Below, one piece after another: positions 33,067 to 45,046 of a stretch of 64,000 bases of DNA. The stretch is from contig JAZBRI010000009.1 in the NCBI GenBank assembly GCA_036874045.1, positions 1,736,001-1,800,000 of the forward strand, read 5' to 3'. Below the pieces are notes generated by a model. The model worked only from the letters and a program-made list of their open reading frames with translations, searched no databases and was not told the origin of the DNA. The position numbers were made by a program, and so were the translations under genes. Origin of the DNA: Cymodocea nodosa. Taxonomy: Eukaryota > Streptophyta > Magnoliopsida > Alismatales > Cymodoceaceae. The stretch's first letter is position 1. Each line of letters starts with the position of its first letter.

Positions 33067-36000
33067 TGGATAACGGACAATGGAGCATCCAGCCACATGA
33101 CTGGAGATATACGATTACTTACAAAAATAACAAAGACCAAGAATGGACAAGTTACCTTTGGAAATAAAAGCAAAACAAATATCCTTGGGTCTGGCAAGGT
33201 TTAGGTAACTGAGAAATGTTTTATAAATGATGTCTTATTAGTTAAAAACTTAGGTTTTAATTTATGAAGTGTTCCTATTTTAATGAAGATTTACAAAGTA
33301 ATTTTTGAAAAAGATTCCTATAAAATTATGGACATGACTACAAACGAAATTTTATTCACTACATACAAGAAAGGATCTGTTTGTATTCTAAATTTTCCTT
33401 CTGATATTATTAAAGACAATGCTTGCTTAATTGCAAAATCAGATGAAGTCATTTTATGGCATAGAAGGCTAGGACACTCAAACTTAAAATTATTACAAAA
33501 GCTGTCTAAAAAGAATCTAGTTAGAGGTTTACCTAGTATTAAGTACTTGAAAGAGTTTATGTGTGATGCGTGTCAACTAGGTAAATTACATAAAACTTCC
33601 TTTAAAAGCTTAAATGAAATAACAAGCAAAAGAGTATTAGAACTAGTGCATATGGATTTATTTGGACCTACTAGAACAACTAGTCTAGGAGGTAAACATT
33701 ATGCTTTTGTACTAGTTGATGACTATTCTAGATTTACTTGAGTCTATTTTCTAGCTAATAAAACTGAAGTTTTTGAAATATTTAAGATATTCTGTAATAA
33801 AGTTTAGAATGAGCAAAATGTTAAAATTCAAAAACTTAGGAGTGATCTTGGTACAGAATTTGATAATGATCAAATGGACACCTTTTGTGAAGAATTAGGC
33901 ATAGATCATAGGTACTCATTTCCAAGAGCTCATTCACAAAATGGGATAGTAGAACGTAAGAATAGATCACTTCAGGAAATGTCTAGAACCATGTTAAATG
34001 AGAATAAGTTACCCCTTTTTCTCTAGGCAGAAGCAGTTCATACAGCATGCTATGTTATAAATAGAGTACATCTAAGACCAATTTTAGATAAAACTCCTTA
34101 TGAGATATGGTATAACAGGGTTCCCAAAATAAGTTATTTAAAACCCTTTGGCTATAAGTGTTTTATTTTAAACACTAAGGAATGAAGAGACAAATTTAAA
34201 GCCAAATCAGATGAAGGGATTTTTGTTGGTTATTCCATTAGAAGTAAAGCATATAGAGTTTATAATAAATCAACAAAAACCATTGAGGAAACCTTGCATG
34301 TGAAATTTCATGAAAATTCTCATTTGGATTTAAGACATGCTGAAAACTTTGATTTAGAAATTCTCCCAGAAATAGTACCAAATGATGTTGACAGAGAAAT
34401 TGATAGATTATCTGACGGAATAAGAAATCTAAGTTTGAATGATGAAAATTTAGAAGAAAATAATGTCATACCTATAGAAAATATGGAACAACATAGAAAT
34501 TGGTGTTATGCTTCATCTCATCCTATTGATCAGATAATAGGCGATCCTAATCAAGGAGTTAGGACTAGGTCATCAGTAGTCAACATTTGTGGTGCTTATT
34601 CATTTGTTTCTTTACTAGAACCTAAGAAAATTGAAGATGCCTTAGAAGACGAATTTTGGTATTTAGCTATGCAAGATGAGCTAAATCAATTTATAAGAAA
34701 TGAGGTATGGGATCTAGTTCCACCACTTGAAAATCAATCAATAATAGGAACAAGGTGGGTATTTAGAAACAAAGTAGATCAAGATGGACATATAGTTAAA
34801 AATAAAGCTAGATTAGTTGCTCAAGGTTACAAGCAAGAGGAAGGAATTGACTATGATGAAACATTTGCTCCTGCTGCTAGACTAGAATCAATACGAATTT
34901 TGTTAACATATGCTTGTTATATGGATTTCAAATTATATCAAATGGATGTTAAGACTACTTTTTTAAATGGATATATAAAAGAAGAAGTGTATGTAAAACA
35001 ACCTCTAGGTTTTGAAGATTCAAAACATCCTGAGTATGTTTACAAGCTTAAGAAGGTACTATATGGCCTTAAACAAGCTCCTAGGTCTTGGTATGAAAGA
35101 TTATCTAAATTTCTTATGGAAAAAGAGTATTCTATGGGAAAGGCAGATCACACTCTTTTTATCAAGAAGATCGAAAAAGATATATTAGTAGTTCAAATAT
35201 ATGTAGATGACATCATATTTGGAGCAACAAATGATAAATTAGTTGAGTCCTTTTTGAAAGACATGACTAATCAATTTGAAATGAGTATGATGGGTGAACT
35301 ATCATTTTTCCTAGGCTTACAAATTAAGCAATTAGATTAGGGTACTTTTATTTCACAAGAAAAATATACTCAAGATTTATTAAAGAGGTTTGGTTTAGAC
35401 AACACTAAAACAAAGAATACACCAATGAGTATTATCACCAAGTTGGATAAAGATGACTTTGGAAAAACTATAGATGTAAAACAATATAGAAGTATGATTG
35501 GTTCATTACTCTATTTAACAACTAGCCGACTAGATATTATGTTTAGTGTGTGTACTTGTGCTAGATATCAATCAAATCCTAAGGAATCACACCTACTTGC
35601 TGTTAAACGAATTTTTAAATATCTATTAGGAACCATCAATTTCGGATTGTTTTACTTTAAATACAGTTCTTTAAACTTAGTAGGTTATAGTGATGTTGAT
35701 TTCGTAGGATGTAAGTCTGAAAGAAAAAGCACCAGTGGCACTTGTCAATTGTTAGGTAATTCTTTAGTGTCATGGTTTAGCAAAAAGCAAAATTGTGTAG
35801 CATTATCTACAACTGAAGCTGAATATATAGCTACTACACTTTGCTGTGCTCAAATCCTATGGATCAGACAAACCTTAAAAGATTTTAATTTAGACTATGA
35901 ACTATCTAAGATTTTTTGTGATAGTAATTCTGCAATTAGTTTATCTAAAAATCCTGTCTTACATTCACGAGCAAAACATATAGAAGTTCGACATCATTTT

Positions 36001-36150
36001 CTAAGGGATAATGTTATAAAAGGAAAAATAGTATTAAATTTTGTTCCTACCACAGAACAATTAGCAGATCTATTTACAAAACCCTTAGATGAAAATACAT
36101 TCTCAAAATTACGATTAGAACTTGGTATCTGTAGGTTATCTGATATTTAA
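33067..36150 (+). pseudogene. pol of element E (protease, integrase, RT, RNase H)
   Basis: The protease motif is TDNGASSHMTGD, where the usual Ser of DSGAS is Asn. Integrase has WHRRLGHSNL at 33457 with the HHCC finger and LVHMDLFGPT, then KLRSDLGTEFDN and AHSQNGIVERKNRS. The RT active site YVDD is at 35200-35211 and MIGSLLYLTTSRLDIMF follows. RNase H has STTEAEYIATT and HIEVRHHFLRDNV, ending at TAA near 36150. Stops include TGA near 33739 (Trp), TAG near 33807 (Gln), TAG near 34024 (Trp), TGA near 34183 and TAG near 35338. Gag is in a different frame, with a shift near 33040. Confidence 0.9.
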
Positions 36151-37264
36151 ATGGTCCTGTTCATTGTATTTTGGTTTGTTATAAGGTAGTTTTAGAATTT
36201 AATGTCCTTATTATTAAAAAAAAAAACAAAAACAAAACAAAACAACATATCTATTTTCAAATTACAATTTTCTAATAGTTAAGAATTTATGAAATTCTGA
36301 TTTTTATTGAAGTCAATTTATTTAAGAAAAATTCAGAAAAGATTACTTAAGGAAAAGTTAAATTGATTCAATGTGAGTGCCAACTATATTTTTGTTACTT
36401 ATGTATATGCTATTACAGAGATTTTAACAGGAAAATACATAGAAAGTATGTACTTTTTATTAAAGGAAAGTTATTAACATTCTGTTAGAAAAATTAAGTG
36501 TTGCGGTTGCCTCTAATTTAATTTACTGTCTTATTTTATTTTTAGTTATTTTTTGTCTGTAATTACTTGAGTAATTAAGTCCGTTGGGGGATCTTAAACC
36601 CTAGTCACTTAAACCAACTAGTTTGAGATGTGTTGACTAAAAACTCATTTTGCAAGTAATTAAGATTATATTTACAAAAAAAAAAAAATAATTACCTATT
36701 CTCACTTGTCATTGAGTAATTGGTTATCTTTCCCCTAAGCAAGAGATTGTGATCATGTCAAAAGATGATATTGTGGGAGGTAATACATAATATATATATA
36801 TATATGAATATATAAAAAAAAAAAAAGGGGGGGGGGGGAATGTACTCAAGCTTAATTTATCTTTCAAGGTGTTATAACAATCCTAACATAATCTGTGCAT
36901 ATAATCCTTGTTATTTTTGTTATTATCTACTCTTTACACATAATGTACGATATTTATTTGTCTTAAGTTGTGTACTCATTATTGCAATCTTTTAAGTTTC
37001 TGTAGGTATATCTCTATGAATTATCTTTTGTAAACTGAATAAGATAAAAGTCAGAAAGTCTAAATTGTTAACTCTACCACTTATTTCTGTATTTCATTCA
37101 AATCAAAAAAAAAACAAAAAAAAAAACAAAAAGAGAGACTCAAATCTATTTAAGGCTTAGCATCCTCTTTAAGTAAGCTATTTGACCTTTTTAAGCCAAC
37201 TCTACTAAGGGCTTGGCAACCAAGATTAAGTACGCCATAGATTCTTTACACTACATTTATGTAG
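36151..37264 (+). other. Noncoding region after pol in element E
   Basis: No gene. It includes a run of A12-13 followed by G12 at about 36811-36838 next to a TA repeat, and several poly-A stretches. The position equals the Athila-like 3' block of D, but the similarity here is weaker; GTTTGAGATGTGTTGACTAAAAACTCATTTTGCA near 36621 resembles the corresponding D segment only loosely. Confidence 0.5.
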
Positions 37265-38194
37265 GGAGAGCAATTTCTCATATAATAATTCATAACTTTT
37301 GAACTATTATATGTTTTCATGAAAGAATCTGCATAATTTCAGGAAATACACCCTAATTAAGTACATTTCTAAACTGTCGGTGACTTGTAGGTATTTTAAT
37401 TCTTAAGTATCCAAATTTTCTATTGTTTCGACAAGTTATATTACAAGTATCGAACAGTTGTGTTTTAAAACGTTCAATAGACTATTTTATTATTTCCTAA
37501 AGTACACGTGTCGAAACCATAATGCATGACTTAAGTGGATTTTCAGTAAGTTATCTATAACTCTCCGAAATGCGTCTAGGCATCAGAAAGTTAGATTTGT
37601 AACTATCCAAAACATCTCTTTATTATAAAACTACTTAAGTACACGTGTCGTGATCTGGACGATTGACTTAAGTTATCTTTCGGAAGGTTATCTGTAACTC
37701 TCTGAAATGCACCTGAGCATCGGATAGTTAGGTTTATAAGTCTCTGAAACTTTCTAAACACCTTAAGTTAAAATTGTGCACGTGTTGAATTTCACTACTT
37801 TATAATGTCTCAGTCGAAACTCGAACAGTTATGTTTAAATCTTCAACTTTTCACACCTATTCCTTTGAGAAACTCGAACAGTTATCATAAGTCTTCGAGT
37901 TTTCTCACTTTTTCACTTAGCCTGAAGTTATTTTCTTTATATGCATAGTTATGCTAAGTATTCTGCAATTGTTGGTTGTAAAACATGTACAGTTATTGCA
38001 AGCACTCGAGTTATTTATCGGTAATAGATCTTATATTTATGATTTCAATGATTGAATCCGTTTGTCCATCTATAAACTCGAAGAGTTATGAATGTTTTCC
38101 TAACAACCTTTCGTGTTTCTACCTTGGTAAAACCTTAGCTTCACAATCTTTCCTTCCACTAAGTTCTACAGTGCAAAGCGAAGATTAATCAACA
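37265..38194 (+). promoter_or_regulatory. Athila-LTR-like segment upstream of ORF3 in E
   Basis: 37268-37700 is colinear with the U3 of the Athila LTR (solo copy 29315-29760): GAAAGAATCTGCATAATTTC, ATTCTTAAGTATCCAAATTT, ACACGTGTCGAAACC, then GACTTAAGTG and repeated TAACTCTCCGAAA / CGGATAGTTA pairs. It then runs into about 450 bp of similar motif-rich DNA and directly into the ORF3 ATG. It probably acts as the ORF3 promoter (inference). Confidence 0.6.
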
Positions 38195-40959
38195 ATGTCA
38201 GGACGTGGAAAAGGACGTGGTAGAATGACCAAAGTGCAGAAAAGAGAGCTGGAACTTCAGAAAATGCAGAATGAAATTAACGATATTTACTCTAGGTACA
38301 CTTTTTCAAATGAAGTACTACACGAAATCAGAAAAGCTGTTCAAGATGAGAAAAATTTCTGTTGGAAATTTATTCGCAATTATGCTGAAACATAGTTTAG
38401 ACTAAAACAGACTGAACTTTCCGCATTGCATTTATGGAAAAGAAATTTACAACCTAACCTTGCGGTTGTAAGTTCTGGACATGTACTAGAGACATCGGTA
38501 CAGTCTATCACTTATTATGGAAATAAGTGGGGACCAATGATCGAAAATGCAAATAGGAAATTACAATCCTTGTATTCCCAACATTTTTTCCCTTAGCTGT
38601 TTTAGATGATATTAAACAGTATATCGATGAACAGAAAACTACCATTAGCAAAATGGGCCTTTGAAGTGAAGGACAAAGAGTTTATCAACTCAAAATGGCA
38701 GAGGTGGAAAGCTTAAAACTCTATATTCCATTATTACCACCTAGGCATCATGGTGAAGGACCATCAAGACAATAGGTGCCTTTAACAGGAGAAATTAAGA
38801 AAATTTTAGAACCTCCTGAACAACCTGAAACACTACAGACATATAGTCAGACAAAGAAAAAGACAATTGAATATTTTGGACTAACTACAGGTGTACAAGG
38901 AATATTGTAGCAAAAAGAAGAATTAGTGAAAAATGGAAAACTATGCTCCATTGCAGAAGCTAGACAGACATTTTTGTTAGGAATCCCAATAGATGTGACA
39001 AATATTAGCCTACAAGCATATACTCTAAGGTATTGTGTCACATTAGTGCATAATGTATCTTTTAATACAATGGACAGTTTTTCACACAATGCTGGAAGCA
39101 CACATTCTTTTCCTACGAAAAGTGAGAATGTAGGAAATTTTGATGATATATATACAGATGATATCAAATTTGATGATATTATTGATGACATAGACACTGA
39201 GTCTATGAATTTTGAAGATATTTCATCTGAAGAGGAATGTACAGATATTCTTCCTCTTACTGTATCTCGAACAGAGACTTTTGAATTTTGGTACAGTTGC
39301 TTATACTACACTTTATATGTATGGTTATGTCTGTTACAATATATCGTATACTTGTTGATAAATGTATATAATCAACAACATACACAGTTACAAATAGAAT
39401 ATGATACTACCAATGTCTCACATATACAAATTTCAGAAATACAGGATAATTCTATTCTACAGATAGATATAGAACATTCTTTCATATAGAGACAGTTGTA
39501 TAGATCACATATAGATATACAGGTTGTTGGTATACAGATTGTTATAGAGACTATTGCTATTGAAATGTTTCCAGAAGAACAAATAGAAGAAATTTAGTAG
39601 ATTATTGATATGACAATAACAGATATTTCAAACATTTATACTAGTTTTGATAGAAATTCCACTAGTTCTGAAAGATCTGACAATATAGATGCTGTTGATA
39701 ATATTGAAACAAGTCCTAGATCAGAACATCATGACAGGAAAATACCTAATCCTAAATAGAGTTTAGATGCAAATACATTATTATGGTTCAGAAATAATTC
39801 CTGTTATAACAAATTTCAGACATATAAAACTTTTACAGTTTTATATTCAAGACCAGTTAAGTTTGAAGGGATGGCACACATACGTGAACTATTTGAATTT
39901 CAAGGCTTGTTGACTCTACTTCCACAATAGCTAGGCCATCTTGCTATACCTGAACTTCTCAATTGTTTTTACTCAAACTTAACAGTGGAATAAGGTATTC
40001 CTGTTTCTAATATACAAGAAAATGACATATATTTAACTCCAGATTTACTTCATTAGGTATTTGGTCTGAAAAATGAAGGAGTTAAATTATCAGAAAGAAA
40101 ACAGGTTTATCGATTGGGATGAGACATTACATGTTTAGCCAAAGATCCAACTGCCAACAAACCATTGACATTACTAAATGACTTAAATGGCCAAGCACAT
40201 TTTATTGCAAAAATATTGCATGCTACATTGTTTCAGAGGTTTGGTCGTGGGGCAGAAGTTGGCAGATGTTGTCTTTATGCTACATACGCATTAATCAACC
40301 ATATACAGGTGAACTAGTATGATATTTTTGTTTCTCATATCTTACATTTGCAGAGTAAATTATTTTATGGTGATACAATTTTGAGAATTGTGGCAAGTCA
40401 AACAGATATTACACCTTGGCCATAGAAAAGATTAAAGTCATGATCTTTCTCTGCAAAGGAACTCCAAAAATACCAAGCGACAGATACACCTATCCTTAGA
40501 CAACAACAACTGGTTTGGCAAACACAGCAACAATCCATAGAATTTACAGAAACACAGCAACGTACAGATATACAACAAGATATACTTACAGATATACAAC
40601 AAGGTATACATAGAGAAATACATACAGGTATAGATACAGACATACATACTGAATTTTTACAACAGCCATCACAAGTTTCTCAAAATGATTTAGATCAGAC
40701 ATTACTTGATTAGATAAACAGAGTTAGTACAGATATTGCAAAGAAAATTTCATATACTTTGATATTTTTCGAAGACAAAGAGGCTTGTGATTATAAAAAT
40801 TATGTATTACATGATTTATTTTTTGTAATTTGTAACCAAAACCATTATGTAAACTGTTTACTAATTTTAATGTTACGTGATTATTTTTCACAGTTTATGA
40901 TATTAAACAGTTTTTGCTTAATCCATAAATCCTATGTATGGTTGACACTATCGTTTTGA
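38195..40959 (+). pseudogene. ORF3 of element E
   Basis: Starts MSGRGKGRGRMTKVQKRE (basic, Gly/Arg-rich). The helical module seen once in D occurs twice here (IYSRYTFSNEVLHEIRKA near 38285 and LYSQHFFP...LDDIKQYIDEQ near 38570). An acidic low-complexity middle is followed by the C-terminal domain with IRELFEFQGLLTLL, CFYSNLTV, FGLKNEGV and AKILHATLFQRF (about 39865-40400), then a Gln/Ile/Asp repeat (IQQ/IHR/IHT). One frameshift near 38588 and more than ten stops interrupt it. The true C-terminus is uncertain; the frame stays open to 40959. It is homologous to ORF3 of D and of Athila A. Function unknown. Confidence 0.72.
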
Positions 40960-41116
40960 TTAATATACACTTAGTAAGATATCCTTCCTTACATTTATAA
41001 AACTTAACTTCCTAAAGGGGGAGAAAATAGTTTGTTTACTTTTTTATAATGCCAAAAAGGGGGAGATATAAATTATGTGACTTATTAGGTTTTGACATCA
41101 TCAAAAAGGGGGAGAT
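40960..41116 (+). promoter_or_regulatory. 3' end and polypurine tracts of element E
   Basis: Three purine tracts (AAAGGGGGAGAAAA near 41016, AAAAAGGGGGAGATAT near 41053, AAAAAGGGGGAGAT 41103-41116). The last abuts the LTR and is the functional PPT. Confidence 0.85.
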
Positions 41117-42365
41117 TGTTAGGTATTTAATTTTGATGATGTATGCTTTATTAACGTATTTAAATAAGTCTACATAATATTCTCTAAGTATATTTCTCTA
41201 AGTATAATAGTTAATAGATTATCTGAAAGTTTCATTTTTATGTCGGATAAATTAAAGATTTCTGAAGAGCTAGATTTGCAATAGTTAAACTTTCGGATAG
41301 TTAACGTTTCGTTTTTGTCGAATACTTTATGTTAAAAACTCGTATAGTTAAGTTATCTGCACGTGTGTTTTTAATGTTTTAAGTTGTCATGTGTTTTCCA
41401 TGTGCGTTCAGTAATGAAAAATCGAATAGTTAGATAACTGTTCAAATTTTTATACGCATGGATAGATAACTGTTCGAGTTTTTATACGCATGGATAGATA
41501 ATTGTTCGAGTTTTATAAAAGGACTAACGAACAGATAAGTTTCCTTGTTTAGTCACGTGTTTTGCAGGTGCAAAAACTTGAAGAGTTAAAGGATAAGTGT
41601 TCGAGTTTTGACAGGAGTTAAAGGATAAATGTTCGACTAAATCGAAGACTTAGAAGATATTCTACAAGACTCTAAGAAGATAAAGTTTTGGTGAATCTAC
41701 GAGTGGAGATCGTGGAAACTCAAATTGTTAGTGAAGAAAGTGAAAATTTAAATAGAAAGTAATTTGAATTAAAGAGAAAATTAGTACGTAGATTATGGAT
41801 TGTAGATCAAGTGGATGAACATGCTGAATGTGAAAGACAACAGAGTTCGACTACTAATAGAGAGTACGAGCTACATTACAACAGGGGATCCCAATCTCAA
41901 AAACCAAGTCTGAATATTCAATCTGGATCCCTAACTGAAAAGTTAAGTTTGAATATTCATATTCTGAAAAGTTCTCCAACATCAGAAGAAGTTCGAAATT
42001 TCAAGCAATTTTAGAAAAGGAGCTGCAAATGCAAGAAGTCTAGAAATTCGACAACTAGAGAAGAAGAGATACAGAAGCTGAGCAAAGAGAAAGAAAAGAA
42101 CTGTGTGCATAAAGATCAAGTTTTATACAATTCAAAATTAGTTTTGAAAAAGAGCTTTGTTTTCCTGTTTGAATTGTATATCAAAAATTACTATATCAAA
42201 ACCATCAAGAAGGGAATTGAGCTGAAAAGATATTGTAAATTCTATCTTGAAATAAAGGAATAGAATTTCATTTACGAGTGTTTTGTGCTCTTGTTTTATC
42301 CGCTAGTTTAATTACTACAGACACAATTCACCCCCCCCCCCTCTTGTGATACAGACGATCCTACA
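41117..42365 (+). repeat. 3' LTR of element E (1249 bp)
   Basis: Begins TGTTAGGTATTTAATTTTG and ends GATCCTACA, followed by TTTAG. It is nearly identical to the 5' LTR, differing by scattered transitions, one extra repeat unit and a longer C run near 42331. Confidence 0.93.
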
Positions 42366-42370
42366 TTTAG

Positions 42371-42699
42371 TAAGATGGTGGGATGAACTGATGAAATTTC
42401 AAATATGGATTATGAAAGACCTAAATGAATGGAGGTTGGAAGAGGAATATATTTAAATATATGTAGAAATAGAAACAACTACATTATCTTGGAATAGAAA
42501 AGGATCCCTTTTTGTATTTCAATTCATTAATGGTAATATAGTTATATTTAGTATTGATAACATACTACAAGTTCACAAGTTAAAAAGGAAAGTAGATTGC
42601 ATTAAAACAGAATTAATAGCAAGAAGAATTATGCTTAAAAAGTTTGCTTGGATTGACACGTTTATTCCATTTGTCACTACTTTTCAATCATGTTCTTAA
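42371..42699 (+). pseudogene. F-box protein ORF (ORF4) of element B, 3' part
   Basis: Continues the frame broken at 27693 once E and one copy of TTTAG are ignored. It encodes RWWDELMKFQIWIMKDLNEW, a stop (TAA near 42456), then LSWNRKGSLFVFQFINGNI, as expected in the C-terminal part of plant F-box proteins, and ends in TFQSCS and TAA 42697-42699. The final 25 codons are conserved in element A at 1743-1817. Confidence 0.65.
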
Positions 42700-43664
42700 A
42701 TTGTGATTTTGTACTTTTAATGTTGTGTGTACTCTACATTTATTTTGAAGAAAAATGAAAAGAAAAATAAAATATCAATCTAGTTTGTTGGTATTTGTTC
42801 TAAGAAACCAACTGACTTGCTTGTGAGCCACCAAAGGCATAGAAGCTTGGGTTCTACACAAGACATTGATTTAACAATTTAGGTTTTGTTGTTAAGTTGT
42901 TATTTTGTTATATATTATGCTTTTATTTGTCAATGAAAAGTCTTTTAGAATCAAAAGTCAGAAGATGTTGAAGGAGATACAAAAGAACAAGGTATGTAAT
43001 TGATTACTTATCTTGAATTTACATTCAAACTTAGTTCATCGAGTTATTCATTAACTTAACGAATTAAGTTCGTTGAGTTAGGTGCTAAGTCAACGAAACA
43101 ATATTTATGTCTGCTAACATTCATTGTATTTACTGTAAATTCTTTTACATTGAGGACAATGCAAAATGTAGGTATGGGGGGAGGTAATTAGATTAAAATC
43201 CAAGTAATATTGTTAATTAAAGGAATTTGGATGGTGCTACAAATTTCTATGGAAATTGAAAATTTTTTTATGAATTTGCTATAACTAACCGGAATTTTCT
43301 ATAACTACCCAATAATTGAAACTATAACTGCTTGAATGCTATATTTAGAATCTTATATAAGATGCCACAAATTTTACTATTAATACAAATCTGGATATAG
43401 TATCTTATGTTTTTACTAAATTTTATGAGTTTAATAGTTTCACGATTTTAAAGAAATCAGAATGCTTAACTAAAACTCATAAATGATCTGAAATCCTAAA
43501 AGAGTTGAAATGTTGATTTTTTGGATTAAATGAAATACATATGATTAAGGATGAATTTAATTTGATTGATTAAACTTGTATAATGATTTATATGTAAATC
43601 TTATTAAACTACAGAAAAAGTATGAGCTTATTGATATGGATTCATGTTTTCAGTAAATTATAGA
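42700..43664 (+). other. 3' noncoding block of element B, first part
   Basis: No gene. Colinear with element A (minus, 1742 down to about 800), including CTTGTGAGCCACCAAAGGCA and the CATTGAGGACAATG plus GGTATGGGGGGAGG motif at 43146-43185. Confidence 0.8.
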
Positions 43665-44831
43665 AGTAGGATTGTCTGTATCACAAGAGGGGGGGTGAAT
43701 TGTGTCTTTAGTAATTAAACTAGCGGATAAAACAAGAGCACAAAACACTCGTAAATGAAATTCTATTCTTTTATTTCAAGACAGAATTTATAATATCTGT
43801 TCAGCTCAATTCCCTTCTTGACGGTTTTGATACAGTAATTTTTGATATACAATTCAAATAGAAAAACAAAGCTCTTTTTCAAAACTAATTTTGAATTGTA
43901 TAAAACCTGATCTTTGTGAACATAGCTCTTTTCTTTCTCTTTGCTCAGCTTCTGTATCTCTTCTTCTCCAGTTGTCGAATTTCCAGACTTCTTGCATTTG
44001 CAGCTCTTTTTCTAAAATTGCTTGGAATTTCGAACTTCTTCTGATGTTGGAGAACTTTTCAGAATATGAATATTCAAACTTAACTTTTCAGTTAGGGATC
44101 CAGATTGAATATTCAGACTTGGTTTTTGAGATTGGGATCCTCTGTTGTAATATAGCTCATACTCTCTATTAGTAGTCGAACTCTATTGTCTTTCACGTTC
44201 AGCATGTTCATCCACTTGATCCACAATCCATAATCTACATACTAATTTTCTCTTTAATCCAAATTACTTTCTATTTAAATTTCCACTTACTTCACTAACA
44301 TTTTGAGTTTCCACGATATCTACTCGTAGATACATCGAAACTTTATCTTTCTAGAGTCTTGTAAAATATCTTCTAAGTCTTCGATTTAGTCGAACACTTA
44401 TCCTTTAACTCTTCGAGTTTTTGCACCTGCAAAACACATGACTAAACAAGGAAACTTTTCTATTCGTTAGTCCTTTTATAAAACTCGAACAGTTATCTAT
44501 CCATGCATATAAAAATTCGAACAGTTATCTAACTATTCAATTTTTCATTACCGAACGCACATGGAAAACATGTGACAACTTAAAACATTAAAAACACATG
44601 TGCAGATAACTTAACTATACGAGTTTTTAATATAAAGTATTCGATAAAAATGAAACGTTAACTATCCAAAAGTTTAACTATTGCAAATCTAGCTCTTCAA
44701 AAATCTTTAATTTATCTAACATAAAAATGAAACTTTTTGATAATCTGTTAACTATTATACTTAGAGAATATTATGTAGACTTATTTAAATACGTTAATAA
44801 AGCATATATCATCAAAATTAAATACCTAACA
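43665..44831 (-). repeat. Solo E-type copia LTR, inverted, inside B
   Basis: The reverse complement of the LTR of E (ends near AGTAGGATTGTC and ACCTAACA on the plus strand), about 1165 bp. No 5-bp duplication is present, and comparison with A and D shows about 30 bp of B missing at the site. It was probably formed by recombination with loss of flanking DNA. Confidence 0.8.
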
Positions 44832-45046
44832 TCTATATTAATGAAATACTTGTATACTGTGTTGAAAAGGAAAAAGAGGAAAAAAAGAGAAAAACTTTGA
44901 GAGTTTATTGATTTGTTTGATCACGAGCCTTTTATACTTGAGTAGATAGGTATGTAAGGATTGTTGACCTGAAAAAGGACTTTTTAAATCTAGCAACCTA
45001 AGATTCTGATTAGATCTAGGATTGTTGATTTAAAGTTCGATACATG
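44832..45046 (+). other. 3' noncoding block of element B, second part
   Basis: Matches D at about 14955-15160 and A (minus, about 790-525), including GATCACGAGCCTTTTATACT. It ends in ACATG, the target of element F. Confidence 0.8.

Larger units (their letters stand above)
27694..42365 (+). mobile_element. Element E: Ty1/copia (SIRE-like) retrotransposon with LTR-ORF3 module
   Basis: Two LTRs (1220 and 1249 bp), tRNA-iMet primer site, gag with zinc knuckle, protease, integrase, RT, RNase H, then about 5 kb of extra DNA with an Athila-LTR-like segment and ORF3. It is flanked by the 5-bp duplication TTTAG (27689-27693 and 42366-42370). Total 14,672 bp, of which 2,011 bp is a nested solo Athila LTR with its duplicated target. 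Confidence 0.93.

Noticed and set aside
26883-42699. F-box ORF as an ordinary host gene hit by transposons
   Set aside because: Its last 25 codons and stop recur in element A next to the same 3' noncoding block, which a host gene at this locus would not explain. A genome search is still needed to settle this.
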